Source: Cololabis saira (taxonomy: Eukaryota; Chordata; Actinopteri; Beloniformes; Belonidae). From it: a DNA stretch of 64,000 bases. The DNA lies in the NCBI RefSeq assembly GCF_033807715.1, contig NC_084610.1:3419001-3483000 (forward strand), written 5' to 3'. The position numbers and the translations under genes are program-made. How positions within the stretch are numbered: position 1 is the stretch's first letter; each line of letters begins with the position of its first letter. Under the pieces are notes generated by a model. It was not told the origin of the DNA, made no database searches, and saw only the letters and a program-made list of their open reading frames with translations. Positions 13,913-25,000 of this stretch are shown here, piece after piece.

Positions 13913-15356
13913 TTACGTTTTATGTTCGATTGTTGTCCTTTGGTCATGGCTCCTGTTTTTTCATTGTTTTTCATGTTTCATTGTATTTAAGATTAAGTCT
14001 CTTTTTTTCTCTCTATATGCTCCGAGTCGTAAGTCTTGTTTTTTTAAAGGCACTGTCTGTAATAATGACCACTCCGGGCCAAATGAGGGCAGTAGCACCA
14101 GCGAGTGAATGCGTCAGCCTCGTAAACGGTGTCGGGAGAACCGGAGAAACCCCCCAAACATCATCCATGTGTAGCTTTTCAGTGGTTCTGATCCATATGT
14201 TGGAAAACACCGACCTTGAAGCAGCTTTTCAAACATCTGCGTCTCCTCCCATTAGATGAAGCAGCCTTACAAGTATCGCTGGAAGTCTTGCAGCTTGCAG
14301 CTTTGAGATTACTTAGAGCTGTATTTGCGTTTTTCTGTGGTAATTTTGTCTCCTTGTGGTCGTTTTGCTTTACTTTGATGCTTCTGCTTTGTTCTTTTTG
14401 GTGTTGTAGCCTTTTTGACGGGTTGTGGTTGCCTGTCTCTGTTCTGTGTGATTATTTATTGTTATTCTTCATATATTAGTGCGTGTTTTGGCCTCTTATT
14501 GATGTTTGCAGTGATTTTGGGACAATTTGTCTCCTTGTTTTGAGGTTTGTCTTCATGTTGCACGCCTGTTGTTTCTGTGTATTGCTACTTGTGTCATGTC
14601 ATTATCCCATAATGCTTTTGTGGTTGTTCTCAGTCTCTTTACGACTCTTTGAAGTCATTTTGTGCATCTATCTGCGAAGTGCTGCTGGCTCATAGCCGCT
14701 TAATTTATGTATTTGGTTCCCTGTGGAGATGAGGAGACGCCGTCTGTCTCCTGTTCAAAGCAGATCCAGGCCGTCTCCTCTTCGCATCGATGTTGATGTA
14801 AATCTGCCTCTGCACACACTCATCAACTAATCATTGCAGGAAGCCTCAGATGTCGCGCTGTAGTGTTGTAAAACACTTTTAAAGTGTCACTAATGCCTCC
14901 ACTGAAACACTTCAACCATAGGGCACAACTTCATTCTGGAGCGCTTCCTGTGTGTCAGCAGAAAAGTTACCAAACTGAAGTTTAGCACCTTGATGTGCTT
15001 GTCTGATGCACCTTGAAGAAACGTGGTTATTTTAGAGTAAAGCATGTATCGGCATGTAGAGGGCCGATGGCTGCCGATGTGGGTGTAGCAGGCCATTAAA
15101 GACTTGAGTGGAGTAATAAAAGAGAGCATGAAGACATTTGCTGCTCTAACTCCATTCCTCCTTGGTTTAATAGCACCCGTGGGCCCTCCTGCATGGATCC
15201 AAGTGCTCTGTTTAAAAGGTGGGACGCAGCATTGTTGTGTTACACCAACGAGCAAATGCATCAGGTGAAATAACTCAGTCTTTGTACACATCTCGTGGCG
15301 GAGTTTTGGTATGAGCGAGTTCTTGAGCGAGGGAAGAAGGAGCCTCAGAGTGACTA
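13913..15356. other. gene-free stretch
   Basis: No exon or named repeat was recognised on either strand. About 13925-14680 is T-rich on the plus strand. Confidence 0.35.
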
Positions 15357-16206
15357 CGTTTACATGCAGTCAAAATTCGTGTTTTTGCTCATATTCCGGT
15401 TACTGAAACATTCGGAATATTCCGTTTACATGGTGTGGCAGGGTGGAGGAGCAGCCACTCAGCAGATTGGGCACAGGTGTGCCCAATCAGCCTCTCCACC
15501 CTTCATAAAGAGCAGCTGCACACCAGCAAGAGGTCTGCTGGGAGGAAGCTGCTGAAGGTGCTGGCACGTGTGTCTGGGTGAAAGAGGAGTAAATAAACCG
15601 TTTCCTGCACTAAACCCTGTGTCCTCTGTCCTGTTGGGTGACCTCCGTAGCACTAGCCTTGCTACACATGGCAATTAATCATTTGGGATATCTGGATCAA
15701 ACCAGCGACACGTGGAGAACATCGTGAAGCAATTCCCGTCATTTCTGCTTCTTCTTCCTGTATCCAAATTCAAAACAAATGCTGCTTCGCGTAACTTTTC
15801 TCTCACCTTTTTGTAAATCTTCTATCCCGGTACTTTCTACCGTCTACAAATGCAGAAATGTTCATATCCTTCATTACATTTATGAAGTGATTAGTCTCCT
15901 CCTGGTCTTGGTTTCTCCGTGTTTATAAGAACTTCCTGGACTCAAAAGACCAGGATTCCTTGTGAACAGAGTATGCGCAAAAAACAAATTCCTGTTCCGT
16001 TTGATGGGGATATTCTGTTTGGTGTTTACATGACCCAATATTCAGGTTTTAAAAGGAGTAACCCAGGGGTCTTATTGGGGTTTTTAAAAACCCGAATATG
16101 AGCAAATTTGGGTTATTCAAAGGGGTTATTGGTGTTTACATGGCCGTGCAAAAACGGGTTATTGCCAATATTTGGGTTTTAAAAGGGTTATTGATGCATG
16201 GAAACG
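15357..16206. mobile_element. MITE family A, copy 2, interrupted by a solo LTR
   Basis: The ends are CGTTTACATGCA at 15357 and TGCATGGAAACG ending at 16206, imperfect inverted termini. The right part is nearly identical to 1-303. The left part is split by the LTR at 15434-15666. No transposase was seen. Confidence 0.7.
15434..15666 (+). mobile_element. solo LTR of a retrotransposon
   Basis: The 233-bp unit begins TGTGGCAGGG and ends CTTGCTACA (TG...CA). It is flanked by a perfect 5-bp duplication CATGG (15429-15433 and 15667-15671). It contains a CATAAAGAG box and an AATAAA signal near 15592 in the order expected of U3-R-U5. No internal retroviral-type region adjoins it. It is inserted inside a MITE, so it is younger than that MITE. 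Confidence 0.8.
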
Positions 16207-17483
16207 CAGTGAATGGCTAATGCAGTGACCTGAACTCAGTCTGTAGCAGCCCACAGGGCGCTGAAGATGCTGGATGGTCAGGTTTGGCACACAAGTATCT
16301 TACATTGTGAAAGTCTGAAAATTTTGGTTGTTTCCACTGTTAAAATCTTGCTGCTCTGTGGCCCTCGTCCTCCACCGAGATCTCCATCCACGTTCCTCCG
16401 TCACTCCTCAGGCGGAGGCTGCTGTGGCTGCCGACACCAAAAATACTTCACACGGCTCCACTCACGTCTCTGCTGAGCAACGTCGTGTCTTGGCTTTGAG
16501 TTTTGTTGCAGTCGCTGGTGTGATGCTGCAAAAAAAAGCATCTCATGACTGGAAGCTGAAAGTCAATATGAACATTATGTGTTTATTTTTTATTCCCTTT
16601 GAGCAACGGATTTGTAGCTGGTGTACGAGCCTGCACCATGAACATGCCAATGATCTGCATGTTTGATGTAGATGTCACATTTATTTGCCTTTTTTTCCTA
16701 AGAAAACAGATTTAGCAAATCTATTTTTGTTGCATAATATTTCTCTTTTTTTGCTCCATCACCTTCAAGTTTTAGCCAATTTTTCTCAAACACACGTCTG
16801 CCGTCTGTTCAGCTGCTTAGCGGTAAAACTTGGAGCATCAATACTTTAATCTCTTGCTCAGACGCTGCAGAAAGCTGATCCATAATAAACAGCGTCTTCA
16901 CTCACAGATAATTGTGTCAGGTTAAAATAACTGCTGCTGTTTTGAGACATGGTGTCAGAGAGTTGACATAATCACCCGATAATCCTTTGGGAGCGCTCAA
17001 CACTACTTTTTATTTCTGTTTGCTGTATCTGAAGACATCCGGGGCTGTTTTAAGAACCTGAAAAAGGCTTTTATTACACAAAGGAAACACAAACGGTGTT
17101 TAAAGCTGACTTCATATAGTCCATCGTAATATAAATTATTCTCTTTGATAACTTTCAGTGAACAATAAACAGACTCTTCAGGGGGATGATTTTTGACCAT
17201 ATGATGGTTACTTGAATATAAAAATACATCAAGAACCATAGCCTGTATAAGAAGAGCTGGACAAGGCCATGGTGACGAGTTCTAAAAAAAAAGGCCTTTA
17301 AAGCCCATTTTCTGGGACTCTGGATGCCACGTTGGCCAGAGGTGACTCTGCTCAACCCTAGTTGATCCCAAAAATGTGTTAATGGATGGAGTTGTCAAAG
17401 TTGTTTCAGATGTCGACCAATACAACCAACAAAGAGCGCCAGCGCTGCATCGGAGCCTCACAGGGACTCTCAGGTGATGACAG
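16207..17483. other. gene-free stretch
   Basis: No convincing exon on either strand and no repeat that I can name. Confidence 0.35.
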
Positions 17484-17708
17484 GTAACCGCTAGGGTTGC
17501 CACCTTTCAGAAATAGAAATAAGGGACGCCCTGATTTCTGCAGCGCAGGAGCCAAAAAAAAAAGCCCCAAAACTTCTAAACTGAATAAAAATGTGTTTAT
17601 TTTATATGAAAAAACAAAATGCTTTGATTTAAAGTTTAAAGTGCAACTGAAATATCCTCCTCACACATCCTCCACATCAGCCCAGATGTATAATATAGCC
17701 TACAGGTG

Positions 17709-18707
17709 AACAATATGGTGTAAAAGTTAATTTATTTCAATAATTCAAATAGAATATGGTGTAAAGGTTAATTTATTTCAATAATTCAACTAGAATATGG
17801 TGTGAAAGTTAATTTATTTCAATAATTCAACTAGAATATGGTGTAAAAGTTAATTTATTTCAATAATTCAATTAGAATATGGTGTAAAAGTAAATTTATT
17901 TCAATAATTCAACTAGAATATGGTGTAAAAGTTCATTTATTTCAATAATTCAACTAGAATATGGTGTAAAGGTTAATTTATTTCAATAATTCAAATAGAA
18001 TATGGTGTAAAGGTTAATTTATTTCAATAATTCAACTAGAATATGGTGTGAAAGTTAATTTATTTCAAAAATTCAACTAGAATATGGTGTAAAAGTTAAT
18101 TTATTTCAATAATTCAACTAGAATATGGTGTAAAGGTTAATTTATTTCAATAATTCAACTAGAATATGGAGTAAAAGTTAATTTATTTCAATAATTCAAC
18201 TAGAATATGGTGTAAAAGTTAATTTATTTCAATAATTCAACTAGAATAGGGTATAAAAGTTAATTTATTTCAATAATTCAACTTAAAAGGTGAAACTAAT
18301 ATATTACCTAGTCTTATTACATGCAAAGCAAGATATGTTATACCTTTATTTGTTATAATTTTGATGATTGAATTGTTTATTGATTTCATAAAATATTTTC
18401 TAATTTATTTTTTATTTGGGGTTTTCATAAACTGTGAGCCATAATCATCAAAATGATAACAAATAAACGCTTTAAATATTTCACTTTGAATGTAGTGGGG
18501 AAATTTCAATAATTCAACTAGAATATGGTGTAAAGGTTAATTTATTTCAATAATTCAACTAGAATATGGTGTAAAAGTTAATTAATTTCAATAATTCAAC
18601 TAGAATATGGTGTAAAAGTTAATTTATTTCAATAATTCAACTAGAATATGGTGTAAAGGTTACCGTAATTTATTTCAATAATTCAACTAGAATATGGTGT
18701 AAAAGTC
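17709..18707. repeat. 41-bp minisatellite
   Basis: About twenty units of a 41-bp repeat built on 'ttcaactagaatatggtg' and 'taatttatttcaata' occupy 17709-18290 and 18505-18707. The array is interrupted at about 18291-18504 by unique AT-rich sequence ending 'ttaaatatttcactttgaatg'. Units differ by one or two bases, so homogenisation is recent. The right edge runs directly into the L2 fragment. Confidence 0.9.
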
Positions 18708-20085
18708 CAGTGGATGTCCAGAAATGTCTTGCTTCTAAATTCAGATAAAACAGAGGTTATCATTCTTGGTCCAGAGCATCTTAGGAAGGGATTAGATGGT
18801 TTCCAGTGCAACTGTGAGAAACCTTGGTGTTGTTTTCGATCAGGATTTGCCGTTTAAACCATATGTTAATCAGGTTTGTAAAATATCATTTTTCCATCTC
18901 TGTAATATTGCAAAGATTAGGAAAATCCTCCCACAGAGTGATGCAGAAAAACTAGTTAATGCGTTTGTATCTTCTAGACTGGATTACTGTAATGTGTTAT
19001 TAGCAGGATGTCCAAGTAATTTGCTGAATAGGCTCCAGCTGATCCAAAATGCAGCAGCCCGAGTGCTGACAGGAATCAGCACGAGAGACCACGTCTCTCC
19101 AGTGTTAGCCTCGCTCCATTGGTTACCTGTAAAATTCAGAATCCAATTTAAAATGTTATTACTTGCGTATAAAGCCCAAAACGGCTTAGCTCCGCATTAT
19201 TTGAAAGACCTGATAGTGCCTTATGTTCCTGGCAGAGCTCTCCGTTCTCAGAGTGCAGGTTTACTCGAGTATCCAAATGTAGATTTGGAGGCGGGGCGTT
19301 CTGCTATCAGGCACCATTACTATGGAACCAACTTCCAATTTGGGTTAAGGAGGCTGACACCACCTCCACCTTTAAAACTAAACTTAAAACCTTTCTGTTT
19401 AGTAAAGCCTATAGTTAGTGTTAAGTAAACCTCTAGCTGGTGTTGGTAAATCTCTAAGTAGTGTAAACTCTAGTGTGTCGCTCCTGTAGTTTCTTGTGCT
19501 GGCCCCCCCTTCTCTTCTCTTTTTTCTTTTTTGTACATGTTGCAGCATCCTCTGTCGGTGGCGAAGAGCATCTCTGAATGCAAAACACTGGATCCTGCAG
19601 TGTGGGAGTGAGGGGGGCAGGGTAACGGCCCCTTTACGGGCGGGGGAGAAGGTTCGTCCCTCAAGACTCCTCTCCCTGGCCTTGCCCCTTCTCAACCTTT
19701 CCCCGACCCTGAACCTAACCTGGGGCTTGCTAATTGGGCCGGAGCTTCGGGAGCTGCGTGCTGGCCTGCGGTCCCCACCCCTGGTCATCCCGTTGCTGCT
19801 TCCAACTGCCTGCTGTGCTGCTGCTGTCCCTGACCCCCAGTCTGGCCCTCTGCAGGAGGGTCCCCCCTTATGATCCAGGTCCTGGTCCAGGTTTCTTCCC
19901 TCCTAAAGGGGAGTTTTTCTTGCCACTGTTTGGCTTAAGGTTTTTCTCACACTAGGGGAGTTTTTACCCGCCATTGTTTATGTAATAATTGCTTGGGGGT
20001 TTATGTTCTGGGTCTCTGGAAAGGGTCTAGAGACAACTTTTGTTGTATTAGACGCTATATAAATAAAATTGAATTGAATCCCAAC
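18707..20085 (+). mobile_element. L2-type LINE, 3' part with reverse-transcriptase remnant
   Basis: It encodes the late reverse-transcriptase and C-terminal region: LNSDKTEVIILGP near 18740, VRNLGVVFDQDLPFKPYVNQ from about 18815, SRLDYCNVLLAG, and HVSPVLASLHWLPVKFRIQF. A frameshift near 19265 breaks the last part. The 3' UTR ends 'gctatataaataaaattgaattgaat' at about 20080. The catalytic YADD part is missing, so the copy is dead. Confidence 0.85.
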
Positions 20086-21060
20086 ACCTATATCTTGCAT
20101 TCTGACCAAAAATTATTGGTCTCCTTTTTACGGTTTGGCCGTGAGCTCGAGTTACAAATAAAAATTTGGGTTATTTTTTGCTGTTTTCTCACACTCTACC
20201 ACCTGAATTCCGCACTCTAGATTTGACAAAAAAGTGATTTCCAGTCCTCGCTTGAGGAATATCTTGAAAAGTGTACATCTTAGGAAAAAACTGTTGCGGT
20301 TTGAAGAGAGAAGAGAAGTTTTCCTCCGTTTTGAAGTTTGAATGACATTTCTACGTGCAAGTATGAGAAAGTTAGGTGACTCAGAAAAAAGGTGGATTTT
20401 GGCTTTTTTTTACCTTCTCCCATCCACAGTGTGACATTCTGCGCCACACACATACGTGGGAAAATCTCCCATTAGTTTGGAAATTTGGAAATATTTTTGC
20501 ACTTCGTGCGAAAACTATTTGTGCGATCGCTCTGAAAATTGACAGGACTGTAGTTAAATTCAGCGCCTACAACTTTCTAAATCGGTTCAGAATTTTTCGA
20601 GTAACGGTGTGCGAGTGGTGAGGCCCCAAAGTTCCCCAATGCGTTCCGGATGGCGCCAAAAGCGCACGTTTTTGCACGTTGCGCGAAAACGTTCGCACCA
20701 ATCGCTAATAAAAGTAATTCCCGCTGAAGGCGCACGTTTCAACGTTTTTACTTTTTGCGTTTTCTCAAAGCTGCGGGACTAGTTACGCGCCGAAGTTTAT
20801 ACGCACGAGGCACTCCTCCATTGCATAGCTATGGACGAGGAGTGGCAGCCGTGGCACTAATAATATATATAAGATATATATAAGATATATATTAGATCTG
20901 GGCACAGACGCAGCAGGTCCTGTTGTCCCGCCACAAAGATTTTGCTGGCCTTAATGTTTCCTGTGTTTTATTTTGTTCATTATTGATAAATGTAGTGTAG
21001 ATGTGTGTGTGACAGACGTGTGTATGGGCCATTAATGAAAATACAGGACAAATCGCATCC
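20086..21060. repeat. unclassified repeat-like segment inside the hAT composite
   Basis: It starts immediately after the L2 tail and contains phrases such as 'cacgaggcactcctccattgcatagctatgg' that I associate with dispersed fish repeats, plus an AT-rich 'atatataag' tract at about 20860-20895. Boundaries are not clear. It has no coding content. Confidence 0.35.
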
Positions 21061-21143
21061 CGTATTATTTCAATACGGGACACAACATTTTTTTCCTCAA
21101 ATAAAGGATAATTCCGTATTTTACGGTACGGGTGGCAACCCTA

Positions 21144-21674
21144 GTAACCACACTACAATATAGCTGCCACTCATGAAGACATGCCCCAAACCATTGTGTA
21201 GCCTCATATATTACCTGATGTGGAACATGAAAATTCTCCTCCCATACGGTTATTGTTGGTGTGAAATCTAAAGTAGGAGACCAAAACCTTTCTTTTGTTT
21301 GTTTGCTTTTTGGACAAAGCTGTAAATATGTTTTTTTCTGCCTTTTTTCTGCTGTAAAGTCTGAACTTTTTAACACGGTGGTCGGAGGAAGTTCACTCCC
21401 TTCTGACTATAGTGGACGATGCCCTGAGGCAAGAACATGTACACCTTTTTCTGAAAGGTTCTTTGACATAAAAGCTCTGGATTGACCGAACAAGAAATGA
21501 CAGTCCTGCACACGACTTGGCGGCTGAAAGTCCTCCGGGAAAGAGGAACGAGTCTCCAGCTCGTCGTCTTCTCCAACTCCAAATATTCCTTTCTTCTGCA
21601 ACTTTTAAAGTCCAGATCCTGCAAACCGGAGGATCTTCCTTTCTGCTGAAACACGAAGTTGCTGTTTCCACCAG
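21144..21674 (-). other. slc9a2 3' UTR candidate
   Basis: This is the 531 bp between the slc9a2 stop and the hAT-like composite. No AATAAA or ATTAAA is present on the minus strand here. The first AATAAA downstream is at 20967-20972, inside the composite element, so the transcript may end within transposon sequence. Confidence 0.4.
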
Positions 21675-22015
21675 TCACAACCTGGCCGAGTCTCCAGACC
21701 GCTGGGAAGACGGTCGGAGCAGCAGGTCTCCCGCCTCCTGCTCCCTGTTTTCCGGGGCCCAGCCTGGAGGAGGTGGTTGCAGCGGAGGATCCACCAGTTC
21801 CTCCCGTCCCACAGCATCTCCGCTGCTGTCCTGCTCCTCACGTGTCCGATGCCAGCTCCGTCTCCAGAGTGCAGAGGATGGATGTCCAAGAGCAGGCGGC
21901 CCCTCTGGACTCCTCGCTTCCTTGATGGTGTTCAGCCGGCTGGTGGAGGCGATGGAGCGGGAGGAGGAACGTGGAGACACACCGGAGGACTGGAACCGAT
22001 CCATTTCCGGACCAG
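21675..22015 (-). CDS. slc9a2: slc9a2 exon 13 and stop
   Basis: The last 113 residues (690 in part, to 802) and a TGA. Low-complexity cytosolic tail with serine clusters ([14 protein letters not shown]) and a proline-rich stretch ([15 protein letters not shown]) comparable in place to the proline-rich end of human NHE2. The plus-strand reading over this exon is antisense only. Less conserved than the membrane exons, so the exact 3' end is less certain. Confidence 0.75.
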
Positions 22016-25000
22016 CTGATACCAAAGAAATGGGTGGGGGTTAAAACAGCAGGACTGAAAGGAAGATGAAGATAAAAATGGGATGAAAGTCACCATGACT
22101 CCGTCGTCTGAGGGGAAGAGCAGCAGCCAGATTTCCTCCGGGTTGGAGGGAGAAGTACTTCTGAGATCTGGAGATGTTCTGCTCCGGCTGGAAGAGGAGG
22201 GAGAGTGAGAGGAGAAAAATGACTAACCCTGCGTTCACACTGAAATGTACTGTCGACGGCTGCAGTGGGCGGGGGCTAAAGCTGCAGTGGGCGGGGCTAA
22301 AGCTGCCGTGGGCGGGGCTTTCAAGCTGCGCTGCAGAACTGGAGGGAACAGTGGGAACAGCCTACACATATAGCTGCACATCTTCAGTTTCCTATTTCAC
22401 CATAGATCACACTTTGGGACGCCTGCTTTATATTTTAGCGTTATTTCCGCGTAGATAAGAGTGAGTTTGATGCTCCTTAACAAGTTTGGTCCGCCGAACA
22501 ACATCAACCATCGGCGAGCCCTTGCTACCGGTGAAGGCTGATTTATGGTTCCGCGTCACACCAACGCAGAGCCGACGGCGTAGGCGACGCGCACCGTACC
22601 GCGACCCTACGCCGTTGGCCACGCCGTCGATTTAACGTGGAACCATAATTCAGGTGAAGCTGCAGTCTGTCTGCGCTGATCACTGACACTGGGTCGAAGC
22701 GGATTTGGTCATGATGTTTAAACTGTGTTTTGTGATTAATAAGCACGGTTTTTAAATTTTTTGCGTTGGATCAATGTAGCAAATAAAATCGTTGGGACCA
22801 TCCAGCTCCTCAACCATCAGTTAGTGTTTCATATGAGCAGTTCAGGTAAAAACGACAGTCAAATCAGCAAAAATGTCAGTTTGCTGGATGAAATTGTGAA
22901 GTTAATCAAACTTCTGAACTAGTTAGTCCTCATGAAACTATCACATGTTAACAGATGACAGGGCAGCCCTTCCTGAGTTCTGTCAGGGGGGTCGACTGTC
23001 CCACAACTCTCATTGTTAGCCTGGATTATCTGTTAAAGACCCCCATGAAGTTCCTGTTTTTGTCCAGGAAGGCATTTGACCCCTTGACCTTTGTGTTCTT
23101 TTAAAGACTTTAAGCTAAAGATGTCTGTTTCACAATCTTTGACCTCTTTAACTGAAATGTCACATGTCACATGTGTGACTTTTTAAATCTCGATGTCTGT
23201 TACCTCTGTCTGTTTCCTGTTTTTTTCCAACTGCCCATTGTCCATTCACTGTTCCTAATATGGTAATGTTCCTGTCAAAGTTTCTCAATGAAAGCTGATG
23301 CAAAGGAGGAGCCAGCAAGCATTTGTCGAGAGCATCCGAGAGGGCCATGTTGCTCTGCAAGCTCCGACTTTGCTTCCCTTCTGCAGAAGGCCTTAAAAAT
23401 CATTCTGACAGCCTCTGTGTCTTTCCTTGTTTATGTTATGTTGATTTGAGACCCAACAGAAATATATTAATTCCTGATAAAATAAGTGTGTTAGTGCACA
23501 GCTCTGCTCATGTACGCATTTGAATGAGGATACGTTTGTGTGTACATGAAAGTACAATCTGCATTGAGGCTTCTCGCTCCGGGAATCCCGGTCTGTGATT
23601 GGACGCTGCCTCGGCGTCGCCGCTGCTCATTTGCATAAAGTTCAGACAATGAATGGCAGCCGGCTGCCTATGACGCCCGTGACGCTTTCAGTGTGAACGC
23701 AGGGTTAAAAAGAAAGAAGAAAGAAGCTCACTTGATCGCGGAAACTTTCAGGACGAAGGCTTCTCCTGATGCTCGCGTGGCGGCGAATCAGAATCTCTCT
23801 GGCCTGGCTGTTGTCAGGCAGCTTGTGTTTGCTGGTGGACGCCATCGCCTGGAAAAACATGGAAGAATACCAATATTATAGAGCGAGTGAACGCTCATTA
23901 ACCCCTGAAGAAGCTGGGTTTACTCTAATATGGCGTCTTTAATGTATCACAACTTAATTAGTGTCTGGAAACTGGAGCTGGAAGTCATTCAGTTGCACAC
24001 GAATGGACTTTCAGGTCCAAGTGCAGAGATGTTTCCCATAAATTAACTTTTTTTTGTCCATTTGCTGGAGTCGCAGGTGTCTCTCACCCTGTGTCGGATC
24101 TTGTACATGTTGTTGGACAGGATGTTGTGCATCTTTCTCACGTCGGCAGACAGAAACTTCTTCTTCGGTCGAGACGCCTCCAGTTTCTCATCACTGGCAA
24201 AGAAGAGAAAATGAGTAGAGGAGAATGTGATACTCCGTCATTACCGCTGGCATTAAGACGGGCGCTGAGCAACCGCCGCACTTTCAGTCGGAAGGGAAAC
24301 GGCTTCATCAGCCGCGGCAAGATTAGATTAAGTCTGGACGTTTGCTGCATTTGGCAGAGACACTAACGACCAGTACTGGAGTTGAGGGGGGATGAGGGGG
24401 GATGAGGGGCGATGGCATCCCCCCCTGAAATAAAAACAGTCAAAATCACCCCCCTTGTAAAACTGCCATCCCCCCTTTCCATCCCTTATGTCATTTCATC
24501 AATGAATGTGGTTTTACTGCTATTTCACATTGCTACATTGCTACATAACATTTAGATTCATCACCAGAAAAATAACACCAGAAAAATAACTTATTTGACA
24601 ATTTTCAAGATTTATCTTCTCATTACAAGCAAAAAAATCTTGTTCCACTGGCAGATTTTTCTACTTATTTCAAGTGAAAATCTACCGTATTTTCCGCACT
24701 ATAAGGTGCACTTAAAAGCCTTTAATTTTCTCAAGAACCGGCAGTGCACCTTATATATGATCATTACGGTAATTTCTGTTACTGTAGTCAGGGGGATTGT
24801 GGGTAATGTAGTTGGTGTCGCCGAAGTAACGGCGCTAAAAACGTCAGGAACGTCACAGACGTTCAAGACAACAGCAGCGACGCTGACTCGCATAATGGAG
24901 ACTTTGACGAGACGGAGCAAAGCTGGTTTTTATTTTGTTAATAAAGTTTGACATACGGTACTTTTCTTCTTGGTTTTTTTTTGCATTTGCTGTAGGATTT

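Larger units (their letters stand above)
17492..21143. mobile_element. hAT-like composite element with nested insertions
   Basis: The outer ends are TAGGGTTGCCACC (17492) and GGTGGCAACCCTA (to 21143), perfectly inverted. They are flanked by 8-bp near-identical duplications GTAACCGC (17484-17491) and GTAACCAC (21144-21151), as hAT transposases make. Inside are a 41-bp minisatellite, an L2 fragment and another repeat-like segment. No hAT transposase is readable. It lies just downstream of the slc9a2 stop codon and ends 531 bp from it. Confidence 0.8.

Noticed and set aside
17709..18707. CRISPR-like regular array
   Set aside because: The 41-bp units are contiguous with no variable spacers, in a eukaryotic context; it is a minisatellite.
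21517..22044. 175-codon plus-strand frame
   Set aside because: It is antisense to slc9a2 exon 13, whose minus-strand frame joins in phase with exon 12.
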